Shown here: one piece after another, positions 1 to 8,648 of the stretch
Position numbering within the stretch: the first letter of the stretch is position 1
Layout of the letters: the number at the start of each line of letters is the position of its first letter
Assembly: GCF_039543245.1 (NCBI RefSeq)
Contig: NZ_BAABJJ010000038.1
Coordinates: 1 to 64,000, forward strand
DNA: 64,000 bases
Direction of reading: 5' to 3'
Source of the DNA: Algibacter_G agarivorans
GTDB taxonomy: Bacteria > Bacteroidota > Bacteroidia > Flavobacteriales > Flavobacteriaceae
The notes under the pieces: model-generated
Databases searched by the model: none
What the model was told of the DNA's origin: nothing
What the model saw: the letters and a program-made list of their open reading frames with translations, nothing else
Made by a program: the position numbers and the translations under genes

Positions 1-117
1 GATTTCTTCCTGTTTAGGCTTACTACTATTTTTGCATAACCCTAAAATCCCACAACTTTTTGACTTGACCCGTTTAATGATTACAGGTTGTCCCTAATAT
101 TATCTCCTTAAAAAGCG

Positions 118-150
118 AAAACCCCATAAACATTGCTGTTTAAGGGGTTT
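118..150. terminator. Strong bidirectional terminator hairpin
   Basis: AAAACCCC pairs with GGGGTTTT, and the inner TAAACA/TGTTTA pairs as well, around a TTGC loop; a T-run follows. It lies just outside the left attachment-like repeat (156-168). On the minus strand it would originally have followed the 3' end of tRNA-Phe, before the element separated the two. The bases 1-117 show no supportable gene. Confidence 0.7.
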
Positions 151-155
151 TTTCT

Positions 156-168
156 GTGGTACCTCCAG
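156..168 (+). repeat. Left attachment-site-like repeat (copy of tRNA-Phe 3' end)
   Basis: The 13 bases GTGGTACCTCCAG are identical to 8934-8946, which is the 3' end of tRNA-Phe seen on the plus strand. The two sequences diverge immediately afterwards (AACTATAA here, GAATCGAA at the tRNA). This fits an att core duplicated when an integrase targets a tRNA 3' end. The integrase gene begins about 170 bp to the right. Confidence 0.75.
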
Positions 169-296
169 AACTATAATATTACCACTTCATTTTATTTCAA
201 ATCTATTCAATGCCTTTCATAATCTACAGTAATTAAAGGTATTTACAAATTAGTACTTTTCATTTAATTTCATAAAATATCATTTGATAACATAAA

Positions 297-309
297 AAAA
301 CGCTGTAAA
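297..309 (+). repeat. Subterminal direct repeat, left copy
   Basis: AAAACGCTGTAAA occurs here and, in the same orientation, at 8857-8869 near the other end of the element. A shorter variant (ACGCTGTTG) follows at 312-320. It could be an arm-type binding site for the integrase or excisionase; that role is inference. Confidence 0.45.
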
Positions 310-335
310 TTACGCTGTTGAATCTATTATGTTAC

Positions 336-1778
336 ATGAGAAATCCAAAAATAAGGTATTATTTAGAAGCTAAATATAGTGATATCAATCAGAGAACTCG
401 TCAGGAGCTTATCATGGCTGAAATTAATTATGGTTATAGCGTAATAGATAAAAATGGAAATAAGCGAAATAAACCCTTCAGGATTACGCTAGAAGCTACT
501 ATTCAACCAAAGAATTTTGGTTTGTCAAAAGAAAACTACAAATTTGATGAGGAAGTATTTAAACGATTTTCAAAATCTAATGCAACTATAAAAACCAAAA
601 TGCATTTGATGGAAACTGCAATTAATAAATTAACAAATAATTATTTAGTTAGTGGTGAGGTTCCAACACCAGAAGATTTTAAAAAAGCTTTAAAAATCGA
701 ATTAGGGCAAATAAAAGTCGTAAATGAAGTACAGCAAACCATTTTGGATTTTGTGTATAGTAAAATTAAGTCTGATGAAGAAAATTTACAAATATCGCAA
801 AAGAAGGGAATTAGTGAAGGTACAATAAAATGTTATAGAACTTTATCACACCATATTGAAAATTATCAAATTGCTACAGGTGATATATTAACTTTTGGGA
901 ATTTTGATGATTCAAAATATTGGATTTTTTGGAGAGTATTAAATGATATTTTTAAAGATAAAATCGAACTTAAAAACCCTAATCAGCCCAGAAAGCAACG
1001 CAAAAATAAAAATGGTTATACATCGAATGCACTTCAAAGATATCAAAAAAACCTTTTAGCGGTGTTGAGGCTAGCAAAAAAGAAATATTCAATAGCACTA
1101 GATTTAGATGATGAAACTTTAACATTGGAAGATTCTGAAAGCATGAAGGATTTTTATGTTGATGAAGTAGAGTTACAAAAGATTATAAATACGGATGTAT
1201 CGTTTGATGTTAAAATGCAAAGAGCAAAAGAGTATTCAATAGTAAGCAGTTTGACCGGTTTGAGGTTTGGAAGTATGGAAGATATAATAAATAAAGATGT
1301 ACAAATTTATAGTGATGATGGTTATGATTTTAAATATGTGCATAGTAAACATTTCAAAACAAATACGGAAGTTTGTATTCCATTATTAAAGCCAGTGATT
1401 GATATAATTAATAGTCATGGTGGGAAATTTCCAAGATTCACGAACAACCCAACAATTAATGAAGATTTAAAATCTTTGTTTAATTATGTGAAAATTAATG
1501 ATTTGGTTACCCTAACCAGAGTAACGTTTAATGATGGAACAATAATTGAAAAAGTACCAAAATCAGAAGCCATTAGTACACATGATTTCAAGAGTAGTTT
1601 TTATTCTAATTTATATAAAAGGAAGTTGAAAGCTTCAATAATTGACAACATTACGCATCCTGATAGAGCACCAAAAAATCCAATGGCGAGAATTTATAAT
1701 AAAACAGATATGCTGGATAAAGCAAAAATGTTTATTGATGAAATAAACAAAATCAATTCAGAGATATATAAGATGTAA
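336..1778 (+). CDS. Tyrosine site-specific recombinase (integrase)
   Basis: Phage-type integrase that would insert and excise the surrounding element at tRNA-Phe. The N-terminal part (about residues 1-110) has the arm-binding look of Bacteroidota integrases. A SAM-like core-binding domain follows, and then the catalytic domain. The first catalytic arginine is in TGLRFGS. The box normally reading HxxR reads HDFK, so a lysine replaces the second arginine, and the likely nucleophilic tyrosine is in ARIYNK near the C-terminus. I prefer ATG 336; an upstream TTG at 318 is in frame, and a later ATG at 414 would remove the first strand of the arm domain. The gene sits at the edge of the element, as expected for an integrase. 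Activity is uncertain because of the HDFK substitution. Confidence 0.85.
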   Translation: MRNPKIRYYLEAKYSDINQRTRQELIMAEINYGYSVIDKNGNKRNKPFRITLEATIQPKNFGLSKENYKFDEEVFKRFSKSNATIKTKMHLMETAINKLTNNYLVSGEVPTPEDFKKALKIELGQIKVVNEVQQTILDFVYSKIKSDEENLQISQKKGISEGTIKCYRTLSHHIENYQIATGDILTFGNFDDSKYWIFWRVLNDIFKDKIELKNPNQPRKQRKNKNGYTSNALQRYQKNLLAVLRLAKKKYSIALDLDDETLTLEDSESMKDFYVDEVELQKIINTDVSFDVKMQRAKEYSIVSSLTGLRFGSMEDIINKDVQIYSDDGYDFKYVHSKHFKTNTEVCIPLLKPVIDIINSHGGKFPRFTNNPTINEDLKSLFNYVKINDLVTLTRVTFNDGTIIEKVPKSEAISTHDFKSSFYSNLYKRKLKASIIDNITHPDRAPKNPMARIYNKTDMLDKAKMFIDEINKINSEIYKM

Positions 1779-3525
1779 ACTTATATTTGTTGCAATTACA
1801 AAATGATACTATGACTTTAATAGATATACTTAAAGATTCCAATTATAAATTAACACAGTTTACAGCAGAGCAAATAACTGCTTTAGAAGACTCAATTTTC
1901 ATAAAAGAAGTTCGAGGAAAGGAAACGCCTTATATTACTTGTTTGGTACGTAAAAAGGATATTAAACTAACACCAGAGGAAGCGGTTAGACAATTATATG
2001 TTCAGGTTTTAGCTGATGATTATGGTTATTCAACCGATAGAATGGAACTGGAATACTCGGTAAGTTTTGGGCGTGAAAAAAAACGTGCCGATATTGTAAT
2101 ATTCGACAAACAAAAGACCACATCTATTTACATGATGGTCGAATTAAAGAAGCCAAAATTAAAAGATGGTAAAGAACAGCTAAAATCTTATTGCAACGCT
2201 ACAGGCGCACCTATTGGCGTGTGGAGTAATGGTGATAGTATAAGTTATTACAATCGTAAAGACCCTAATTATTTTGAAGATATACCAGATATTCCAAAAG
2301 CTACTGAGAAGCTTTCAGATATATTAACTGAGCGTTGGACAATTGATGATTTAGTTAAAAAAGATAAACTGGTAACAGAGCGTAAGTCGTTAAAAGATTT
2401 AATTCTGGAAATGGAAGATGAGGTTTTGGCAAACGCTGGTGTTGACGTGTTTGAAGAACTGTTTAAATTAATTTTCACTAAGCTTTTCGATGAAATGGAA
2501 AGTGGACGAAATAAATCCAGACATTTAGAATTCAGAAATTATGGCGATACCGAAACAGAGTTAAAAGCCAAAATTCAAGCGGTATTTGATAGAGCAAGAG
2601 GAAAGTGGGAAGGCGTGTTTACAGACGATTCAAAATTGATGTTAACGCCATCGCATTTATCGGTTTGTGTGTCATCGTTACAAAATGTAAAGTTGTTCAA
2701 TTCTAATTTAGACGTTGTAGATGAAGCGTTTGAGTACCTCATCAATAAAAGCAGTAAAGGTGAGAAGGGGCAGTATTTTACACCACGTTATGCAATTGAT
2801 ATGTGTGTTAAAATGTTGAACCCGCAACAGCATGAAACGGTAATTGATACGGCTGCGGGAAGTTGTGGATTTCCAGTACACAGTATTTTTCATGTGTGGG
2901 AACAGATACTAAAAGAAAAAGGATTGCCAAAGAGCCATTTGTTTACTACAGAAGAAAAACCAGTTGAATGTATAGATTATGTGCAAAACAAAGTATTTGC
3001 AATAGATTTTGATGAAAAGGCGGTGCGTGTTGCCAGAACATTAAACTTAATTGCGGGTGATGGACAAACAAATGTATTGCACCTCAACACGCTAGATTGG
3101 GAGCGATGGGATGAGAAAACGGAAGATGAAGAATGGCAAGACACGTATTTTGAAGGATGGAAAAAACTTAAAAAATTAAGAAAGGATAAAAAGAGTAACA
3201 GAGATTTTGAGTTTGATGTGTTAATGGCAAACCCACCATTTGCGGGTGATATTAAAGAAAGTAGAATATTATCAAAATACGAATTAGGAAAAAAACCAAA
3301 CGGTAAATATCAAACTAAAGTAGGACGGGATATATTATTTATAGAACGTAATTTAGATTTTTTAAAGTCTGGTGGACGTATGGCGGTGGTATTGCCTCAG
3401 GGGCGTTTTAATAACAGTTCAGATAAAGCAATTCGAGATTATATTGCTGAAAGATGCAGAATTTTAGGGGTTGTAGGTTTAGATGGGAATGTATTTAAAC
3501 CACACACAGGAACAAAAACCAGTGT

Positions 3526-3879
3526 GTGCTAGTGCAAAAATGGGATGATAAGCTTTGCCCGAAAAAAGAAGATTACCCGATTTTCTTTGCTACAATGCAA
3601 GAGTCTAGTAAAGATAATAGTGGTGAAAAAATATTTGTAAAGAAAAATGATTTTCCTAAAGGGTCAAAAGCAACGGCATCTATTGAAGAAGTGGCAGAAC
3701 CTATTGACCATTATGACGAAACAGCAAAAGATATAGATGAATATTTATTGGATAGCCACGGGCATTTAATAGTAAAACATGATTTATTCAATCACGATGG
3801 TTTAACTAAAGATGGTATTGCAGAAGCTTTTAATGAGTTTGCTAAAAAAGAAAAACTATCATTTGCGGGAAAGCTTTAA
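3526..3879 (+). pseudogene. C-terminal fragment of the frameshifted methyltransferase
   Basis: This frame continues the methylase after the break (LVQKWDDKLCPKKEDYPIFFA), a typical HsdM C-terminus, and ends KEKLSFAGKL-stop at 3879. It is unlikely to be a gene of its own, because its first residues belong to the conserved methylase core. The last sense codons contain the slippery heptamer G GGA AAG (3867-3873), four bases before the stop. A -1 shift there would lead straight into the S-subunit frame. Confidence 0.75.
3867..3873 (+). promoter_or_regulatory. Candidate -1 ribosomal frameshift site at the M/S junction
   Basis: In the methylase frame the bases read gcG GGA AAG ctt taa, an exact X XXY YYZ heptamer of the type known from the lambda G/GT frameshift. 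Slipping by -1 gives GKALSPFDEVKYNTLLKGLE and then joins the S-subunit frame, open through to 5348. Between 3846 and 3935 that S frame has no ATG, GTG or TTG codon. The functional claim is inference; a simple indel is the alternative. Confidence 0.45.
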
Positions 3880-3935
3880 GCCCTTTTGATGAGGTAAAGT
3901 ATAATACTTTATTAAAAGGGCTAGAAATAAGTATT

Positions 3936-5348
3936 TTGAATTTATCTGAAGTAATGACAGATAATGAAAATAGAAGAATTGATAGTGAGTATTTTAGAAA
4001 GCAGTTTCTGCAATTTTTTAAAAATGTACCTAATCTTAGACCATTAAGTTATTTCGTTAAAGAGGGGTATAGGGTGGTTTATGAAAACACGAAAATTATC
4101 GCCAAAAAAGAAGCTGAGAAAGAAGGGTTCCCTTATTTTTTACAGGCGACTGATTTAGATACGCCATTTATTAATACATCAAGTTTATTTCACGTAAATA
4201 ATGGCGATTGGTTGAGGTATCCAAAAGGTAGAATAAAAAAGGGTGAAATTTTAATCGAAGTTAAAGGAAAGATTGATAAAGTTTCCATTGTTCCAGATGA
4301 TTTTCCTCAAAAAACGTTAGTTTCTGGAAGTCTATTTAAACTTTCCGTTAATAATGAAATAAGTAAAAATGTTTTACTGTGTTATTTAATTTGTAGTTAC
4401 GGTGTTGCTTTTAAGGATAGATTCAAAACTAATTTATTGATTTCTTATGTTAGCAAGCCAGATTTGTATAGAATTCCTGTTCCAAGCTTTTCTGATAGTT
4501 TTCAGCAAAAAGTAGATAAAATATTTAATGTAATATTTGAATCAAAAAAAATATCTTCTAAAATATATCAACAAGCAGAAAAAATATTACTTAAAGAAGT
4601 GGGTTTGGATACTTTTGAACCAAGTAAAGAAGCTGTTAATATTAAAAGTTTTAAAAATAGTTTTGGAGTTACAGGTAGGTTAGATGCAGAATATTATCAA
4701 TTAAAATATGAAGATGTAATAACTAAGGTTATAGAGCAAAACCACGATAAACTAATTAATCTGGTATCAATCAAAAAATCTATGGAGCCCGGTTCTGCTA
4801 ACTATTCTGATGCAGGTTTGCCATTTATGAGGGTTGCGGATTATGATAAATCTGGCTTAACAGAGCCTAATAAGAAAGTTTCATTCGATTTTGTGAGTGA
4901 GTATGCAGACAAAATAAAGAAACTCAAACCAAAAAAAGGAACAATTTTATTTTCAAAAGACGGTAGTGTAGGTACTGCCTATCATTTAAGAAAAGATTTT
5001 AATGGTATTACCTCTAGCGCAATTCTGCATTTAAGTATTAAAGACAAAACAAAAGTATTACCAGAATATTTAACATTAGCATTAAATTCTAAAGTGGTTA
5101 AGATGCAAGCGGAACGTGATGCTGGTGGTTCTATTATTTTGCATTGGCGAGTTGGTGAAATAGAAAATGTAGTTGTGCCAATCATAGATTATGATAAACA
5201 AATACAAATTGCAAAACTAGTTGAAGAAAGCTTTAAGCTAAAAAAACAAAGTGAGCATCTATTAGAGGTAGCCAAAACAGCCGTTGAGATTGCAATCGAA
5301 CAAAACGAGAAAAAAGCCATGGAATATATAAACTCTAATACTAATTAG
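3936..5348 (+). CDS. Type I/IIB-like DNA specificity subunit (HsdS)
   Basis: The specificity subunit would direct the preceding nuclease-methylase to its bipartite target. It shows two target-recognition halves (about residues 20-200 and 245-440) separated by helical spacers, as in HsdS. The second half holds the recognisable stretch GTILFSKDGSVGTAYHLRKD. The only conventional start is TTG 3936, but the reading frame stays open upstream to 3846. The upstream residues (SPFDEVKYNTLLKGLEIS) look like real S-subunit N-terminus, so the true N-terminus may come from frameshifting out of the methylase or from a non-standard start. The upstream gene is itself broken at a GT repeat, so the locus may be silent. 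Confidence 0.8.
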   Translation: MNLSEVMTDNENRRIDSEYFRKQFLQFFKNVPNLRPLSYFVKEGYRVVYENTKIIAKKEAEKEGFPYFLQATDLDTPFINTSSLFHVNNGDWLRYPKGRIKKGEILIEVKGKIDKVSIVPDDFPQKTLVSGSLFKLSVNNEISKNVLLCYLICSYGVAFKDRFKTNLLISYVSKPDLYRIPVPSFSDSFQQKVDKIFNVIFESKKISSKIYQQAEKILLKEVGLDTFEPSKEAVNIKSFKNSFGVTGRLDAEYYQLKYEDVITKVIEQNHDKLINLVSIKKSMEPGSANYSDAGLPFMRVADYDKSGLTEPNKKVSFDFVSEYADKIKKLKPKKGTILFSKDGSVGTAYHLRKDFNGITSSAILHLSIKDKTKVLPEYLTLALNSKVVKMQAERDAGGSIILHWRVGEIENVVVPIIDYDKQIQIAKLVEESFKLKKQSEHLLEVAKTAVEIAIEQNEKKAMEYINSNTN

Positions 5349-5405
5349 TACTTCACTTAGTTTATTTGCACGACACGTTTTTGTTCTGCGATTCCAAACA
5401 TGATA

Positions 5406-5432
5406 AAAAGCACCGGGTTCTCTGGTGCTTTT
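5406..5432 (+). terminator. Rho-independent terminator after the specificity gene
   Basis: AAAAGCACC and GGTGCTTTT form a perfect 9-bp stem around a GGGTTCTCT loop. It ends the RM operon. Confidence 0.75.
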
Positions 5433-5736
5433 GATTTATAGTTGATTTTATATTCAAAATACTCGTTTTGCGTATCTCACCTTGCTAATACGGGGTTGTT
5501 GTTGCCTATTAAGCCATCCCACATCCGTTTAAACTTTTAGTGTTTTTTGGATATTTAAAGTAAGTGTGACGCTTTTGTCATTATTGATATTGTGGTGTAA
5601 AAATAAAATTTCAAGTTTTTTTATGCCAAAATCGACACTTTGCAATTATTTCAGATACTTATATATAGTAACGCTTGATTAAACCTCTTGTATAGACTAA
5701 TAGCGTTTTATAATAACTAGAGATAATACAATAAAT
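5433..5736. other. Intergenic stretch upstream of the Rep-like gene
   Basis: No ORF of note. The stretch is AT-rich, with no clear repeat or RNA gene. It presumably carries the promoter of the gene at 5737, but I cannot assign a convincing TAnnTTTG box. Confidence 0.4.
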
Positions 5737-6414
5737 ATGAAATATGAAAACATTGATGCATTTGCTAAAAGAGTTGGTAAAAGCCGAAGAACAATCCATC
5801 GGTTCTATAATAAAAATCCTGAACTTAAAGAAGAAAGGAAGTGGAAAGGTCGAAAAGTAATATTTCCGATTAGCCATACCAAGTTTTGGAATACAGAGGT
5901 TATGTTTGATGAAAATAAAACTTTGAATGTTTCAAATCGCAAGATGAGAAGCTTACTTGATTACTTACACGAAAACAAAAACCCATTAGCCAATAAATTT
6001 TGGGGATTAGATTGGTCGTATTTTGTTTCGGTAGATTATAAGCATGAGCGCAGTAAAAATTATAGTATTACCATGATGAACAAACTATATGATACGATAG
6101 ACAATAAGTTTGGTGATACAACTACAATAAGATTGTATTTCACCACAGAGCCATTTGCTAATCGCAATAATGGTCAGCATAACCATTTAGTGATTTATAT
6201 TGAAAACGAACTTTTTAAACCATTGGTGCTAAACCAAATAAAGAATTTTTTTAAATATGACAGGGTAGATAGTTCAGATTACACAAAATATGAAGGTGGT
6301 TTGTTTTACATGGCAAAAGAAGGAACACAGGGAACAGATTGGGATATACTAGGAAATAATTTACGTGAAGAAGGAATTAAATATGAAAATAAAGGTTACC
6401 AAAAAGCAGTTTGA
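5737..6414 (+). CDS. HTH protein with possible HUH/Rep-like domain
   Basis: Not a family I can name firmly. The first 40 residues (IDAFAKRVGKSRRTIHRFYN) look like a helix-turn-helix of the excisionase/MerR type. The C-terminal part carries three motifs in the order expected of rolling-circle Rep or relaxase-like HUH enzymes. These are a strand IRLYFTTEP (about 131-139), HNHLVIY (H148, H150) as the metal-binding His-x-His, and YMAKEG (Y191, K194), which resembles the Y-x-x-K nucleophile motif. At 225 aa it is small for a Rep. Such a protein could nick or replicate the excised element. The stop overlaps the start region of a 46-aa ORF. The HUH call rests on eye-matched motifs only. Confidence 0.5.
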   Translation: MKYENIDAFAKRVGKSRRTIHRFYNKNPELKEERKWKGRKVIFPISHTKFWNTEVMFDENKTLNVSNRKMRSLLDYLHENKNPLANKFWGLDWSYFVSVDYKHERSKNYSITMMNKLYDTIDNKFGDTTTIRLYFTTEPFANRNNGQHNHLVIYIENELFKPLVLNQIKNFFKYDRVDSSDYTKYEGGLFYMAKEGTQGTDWDILGNNLREEGIKYENKGYQKAV

Positions 6415-6523
6415 GCTATTACTCCGAAATTTTGATTTAATTGGAAACAGAGGTCTGGAATTACAGATGAGTGGAAAATTGGCTAAAATGCTATATCCAA
6501 ATAAATCTGATGGTAACGATTAA
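6383..6523 (+). CDS. Small basic protein, 46 aa, overlapping the Rep-like gene
   Basis: MKIKVTKKQFELLLRNFDLI begins at ATG 6383 in another frame, 32 bp before the end of the Rep-like gene, and ends at TAA 6523. It has a plausible basic amphipathic helix. The overlap suggests translational coupling. No known family is recognised, and its length makes chance possible. Confidence 0.4.
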   Translation: MKIKVTKKQFELLLRNFDLIGNRGLELQMSGKLAKMLYPNKSDGND

Positions 6524-6689
6524 ATTTTATCGTAATGGTATCAAAAATATTCTTTGATTAGAATGCGTACTGTTTTTAGATTATAGTCAAACCGTAGTAC
6601 GGAACAATAAATGTTAACTACGGTTTTATTATGTTTTTTGTGTACTAATAATAACCACCCTAAAATTAGTATATATAAAATGTAATATG

Positions 6690-6697
6690 TATCTTTG
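6690..6697 (+). promoter_or_regulatory. -7 promoter element for the serine recombinase
   Basis: TATCTTTG matches the Bacteroidota TAnnTTTG -7 consensus and lies 17 bp before ATG 6715. Confidence 0.5.
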
Positions 6698-6714
6698 TAT
6701 CAAATAATAAATAT

Positions 6715-7329
6715 ATGAGAGCTAGGTATAATAGAATTTCAACCTCAAACCAGAGATTAGAGAGGCAGCTGGTAAAGCAGTCTGATGGCGAGGTTGTTTT
6801 TAATGATGTTATAAGTGGAAGTATTCCTTTTTCTGAACGTCCGCAGGGTATGAAGCTTATAGAGGCTATTGGTGGTGGTGAAATTAATTATATATCTGTT
6901 TCTTCTATTGATAGGTTAGGGCGTAATACATTGGATATATTACAAACAATCGAATTATTTAATAATAAGGGAGTAACGCTAAAGGTGGATAATTTAGGAA
7001 TTGAGAGTATTACAAATGGAAAGCCAAACCAAGTTTTTAATCTTATTGTTAGTGTAATGGGTAATGTTGCTACAATGGAGCGTGAAGCACTATTGGAGCG
7101 TCAGAAAGAGGGTATTGCCATAGCAAAAGCTAACGGAACATATAAAGGCAGGGTGAAAGGTTCTAAAGAAAGTGATGCAGAGGTGCTAACAAAATATAAA
7201 GATGTTGTAAAGTTTCTTAAAATGTCTAAATCTTTGCGTGACATCAGTTCTAGGTGCAACATATCACTGGCGACTGTGCAAAAAGTAAAGCGAATATTAA
7301 AAAAACAAAATAATCTCACAGTATCATGA
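6715..7329 (+). CDS. Serine recombinase (resolvase/invertase family)
   Basis: Small serine recombinase of 204 aa, the usual length. The N-terminus reads RYNRISTSNQRLERQ, with the catalytic serine in the R-x-S-T position. SIDRLGRN carries the conserved active-site arginines, and MEREALLERQKEGIAIAKANG is the long E-helix. A C-terminal HTH (SLRDISSRCNISLATVQKVKRI) binds DNA. It may resolve multimers or invert a segment of the element; no inverted-repeat target is evident nearby. The stop overlaps the start of the next small ORF by 3 bp. Confidence 0.9.
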   Translation: MRARYNRISTSNQRLERQLVKQSDGEVVFNDVISGSIPFSERPQGMKLIEAIGGGEINYISVSSIDRLGRNTLDILQTIELFNNKGVTLKVDNLGIESITNGKPNQVFNLIVSVMGNVATMEREALLERQKEGIAIAKANGTYKGRVKGSKESDAEVLTKYKDVVKFLKMSKSLRDISSRCNISLATVQKVKRILKKQNNLTVS

Positions 7330-7475
7330 TAACATATCGAGGAAAAATACGCATCGATGGTGTCGGGACGGCAATTGATGTTTCAACGTCAGCAAGCAGT
7401 CCATCAGCTGCTAAAAAAATTATTGAAAACATGTATCAAGTGAAGCACTGGGTAAACCAGATGAGTAGGTTTTAG
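7326..7475 (+). CDS. Small hypothetical protein, 49 aa
   Basis: MITYRGKIRIDGVGTAIDVS starts at ATG 7326, overlapping the recombinase stop in an ATGA arrangement that suggests coupled translation. The chain has two predicted beta-strands followed by a helix (AAKKIIENMYQVKHWVNQM). No family recognised. Confidence 0.45.
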   Translation: MITYRGKIRIDGVGTAIDVSTSASSPSAAKKIIENMYQVKHWVNQMSRF

Positions 7476-7530
7476 GTTGTCAAAATGTTTATAACTTGCT
7501 GAACGTTATTTTCTAATTTGGATAAGTGTT

Positions 7531-8061
7531 TTAATGAAAAAGTGTTAATTCTTCAATTGAGCCAGAATATGTTCCTTCTATAGTATCGACAAACTCAAGG
7601 CTGTGAACATCATATAAATTTAATGAGTAATAAATTTCAATTTGACCACCTGAATAATTTAAGATTTCGATTCTCGAGTTATCGGTATCATTAACTGGTA
7701 TATAATAATCACTAGTACCTATTTCAGAATCATGTAAATTATTATATAAATCAAACCATTCAAGAACTAAATTTGAGGATTCATTGTAAGCATATACCCC
7801 AGTTTCTATAGTCAATTCTTCTTCAGTACTAATATCAAAAGTTAACCAAGCACCATCTCCTGCAAAAAATCCAATATCACCTTCTAAAGAAACATCTAAT
7901 CCACTTGTTAGCAATGAAACTCTTATAGAATTCCCCCAATCATCACCATTTTCAAAATATGCTTTATCAAAACTTAAATTAAAATTATTAGAGTTATTTT
8001 CGGAATCTGATGAACATGAAACAAAAAATGTAGCTAGAAGTATTAAGAATAGTTTTCTCAT
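7531..8061 (-). CDS. Hypothetical lipoprotein
   Basis: The N-terminus MRKLFLILLATFFVSC is a clean lipoprotein signal with lipobox cysteine at residue 16. A polar, Asn-rich linker (SDSENNSNN) follows, typical of Bacteroidota surface or periplasmic lipoproteins. The mature part (about 160 aa) is acidic and predicted to be mostly beta. It lies within the integrative element on the opposite strand to the other cargo, so it is an accessory gene. Function unknown. Confidence 0.65.
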   Translation of the reverse strand: MRKLFLILLATFFVSCSSDSENNSNNFNLSFDKAYFENGDDWGNSIRVSLLTSGLDVSLEGDIGFFAGDGAWLTFDISTEEELTIETGVYAYNESSNLVLEWFDLYNNLHDSEIGTSDYYIPVNDTDNSRIEILNYSGGQIEIYYSLNLYDVHSLEFVDTIEGTYSGSIEELTLFH

Positions 8062-8648
8062 ATTTAAATTTGGGTTTTAAAGTGAATTTTTTTATGAACA
8101 TTGATTGCAAGAACAAATATAACTTTTTTATATAAGTTATGAGGACTCATGCAGTCATTAAATAGATTGTGTTTAAGTATGTCTTTTCAATGTTAAAATC
8201 CAGCTACTTCCAAAAAATCAATCACAAACTGATTCAGGTTCGTAATCAATACTAGATGCAACAAATACACCCAAACCAATGTTTAAGAAACATTTGCCCA
8301 GAATTTCAGGCTACCAAAGACAAAGTTGTTAAGTTGAGTTGAAAAATTAATGATTTTGCTACATTTTTGCTATAAAATGTAAAAATCCCAGTAAAACCGG
8401 GCTTTGTAGTAGCGGGAACTGTACTTAGATTTTAGGCGATTTTATAAAACATCAAAAAAATATTCATAATAACTTGTATTTTTTTTCATTCTGTAGTATA
8501 ATTGCTCAAACTGGTATGAATTAGAGTAAGTTGGAAGGTTTTACTCATATATGTTTATATTAGATTAGCGGGACTGTTACGCTTCATCTTCTGCATTCTT
8601 TGCCGATACAGTAAATAATATAATCTCCAAAAAAATACTTATTACGTT
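8062..8648. other. Intergenic region of the element with a tRNA-like 3' fragment
   Basis: No ORF of note. At 8410-8421, TAGCGGGAACTG follows a terminator-like stem (8383-8405). This resembles the 3' end of a minus-strand flavobacterial tRNA-Met gene with its terminator, but the match breaks after 12 bases. A second TAGCGGGACTG lies near 8565. It may be a relic of an earlier integration. Confidence 0.35.

Larger units (their letters stand above)
1811..3879 (+). pseudogene. Fused restriction endonuclease-DNA methyltransferase (BcgI-like RM subunit), frameshifted
   Basis: The N-terminal 130 residues resemble the HsdR N-terminal nuclease domain. They carry a PD-(D/E)xK-type arrangement: D94 in RADIVIF, then E111 and K113 in VELKK. 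The rest is an N6-adenine methyltransferase like HsdM, with motif I DTAAGSCGF near residue 345 and motif IV NPPF near residue 472. Nuclease and methylase on one chain with a separate S gene is the layout of type IIB/BcgI-like systems. The frame breaks at 3522-3532: TKTSVC-stop, whereas the family continues TSVL-xQKW. Removing one GT from GTGTGTGCTAG restores TSVLVQKWDD, so a 2-bp insertion is the simplest explanation. ATG 1811 is preferred over the in-frame TTG 1787. It could be a true mutation, a phase-off state or a sequencing error. Confidence 0.8.
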
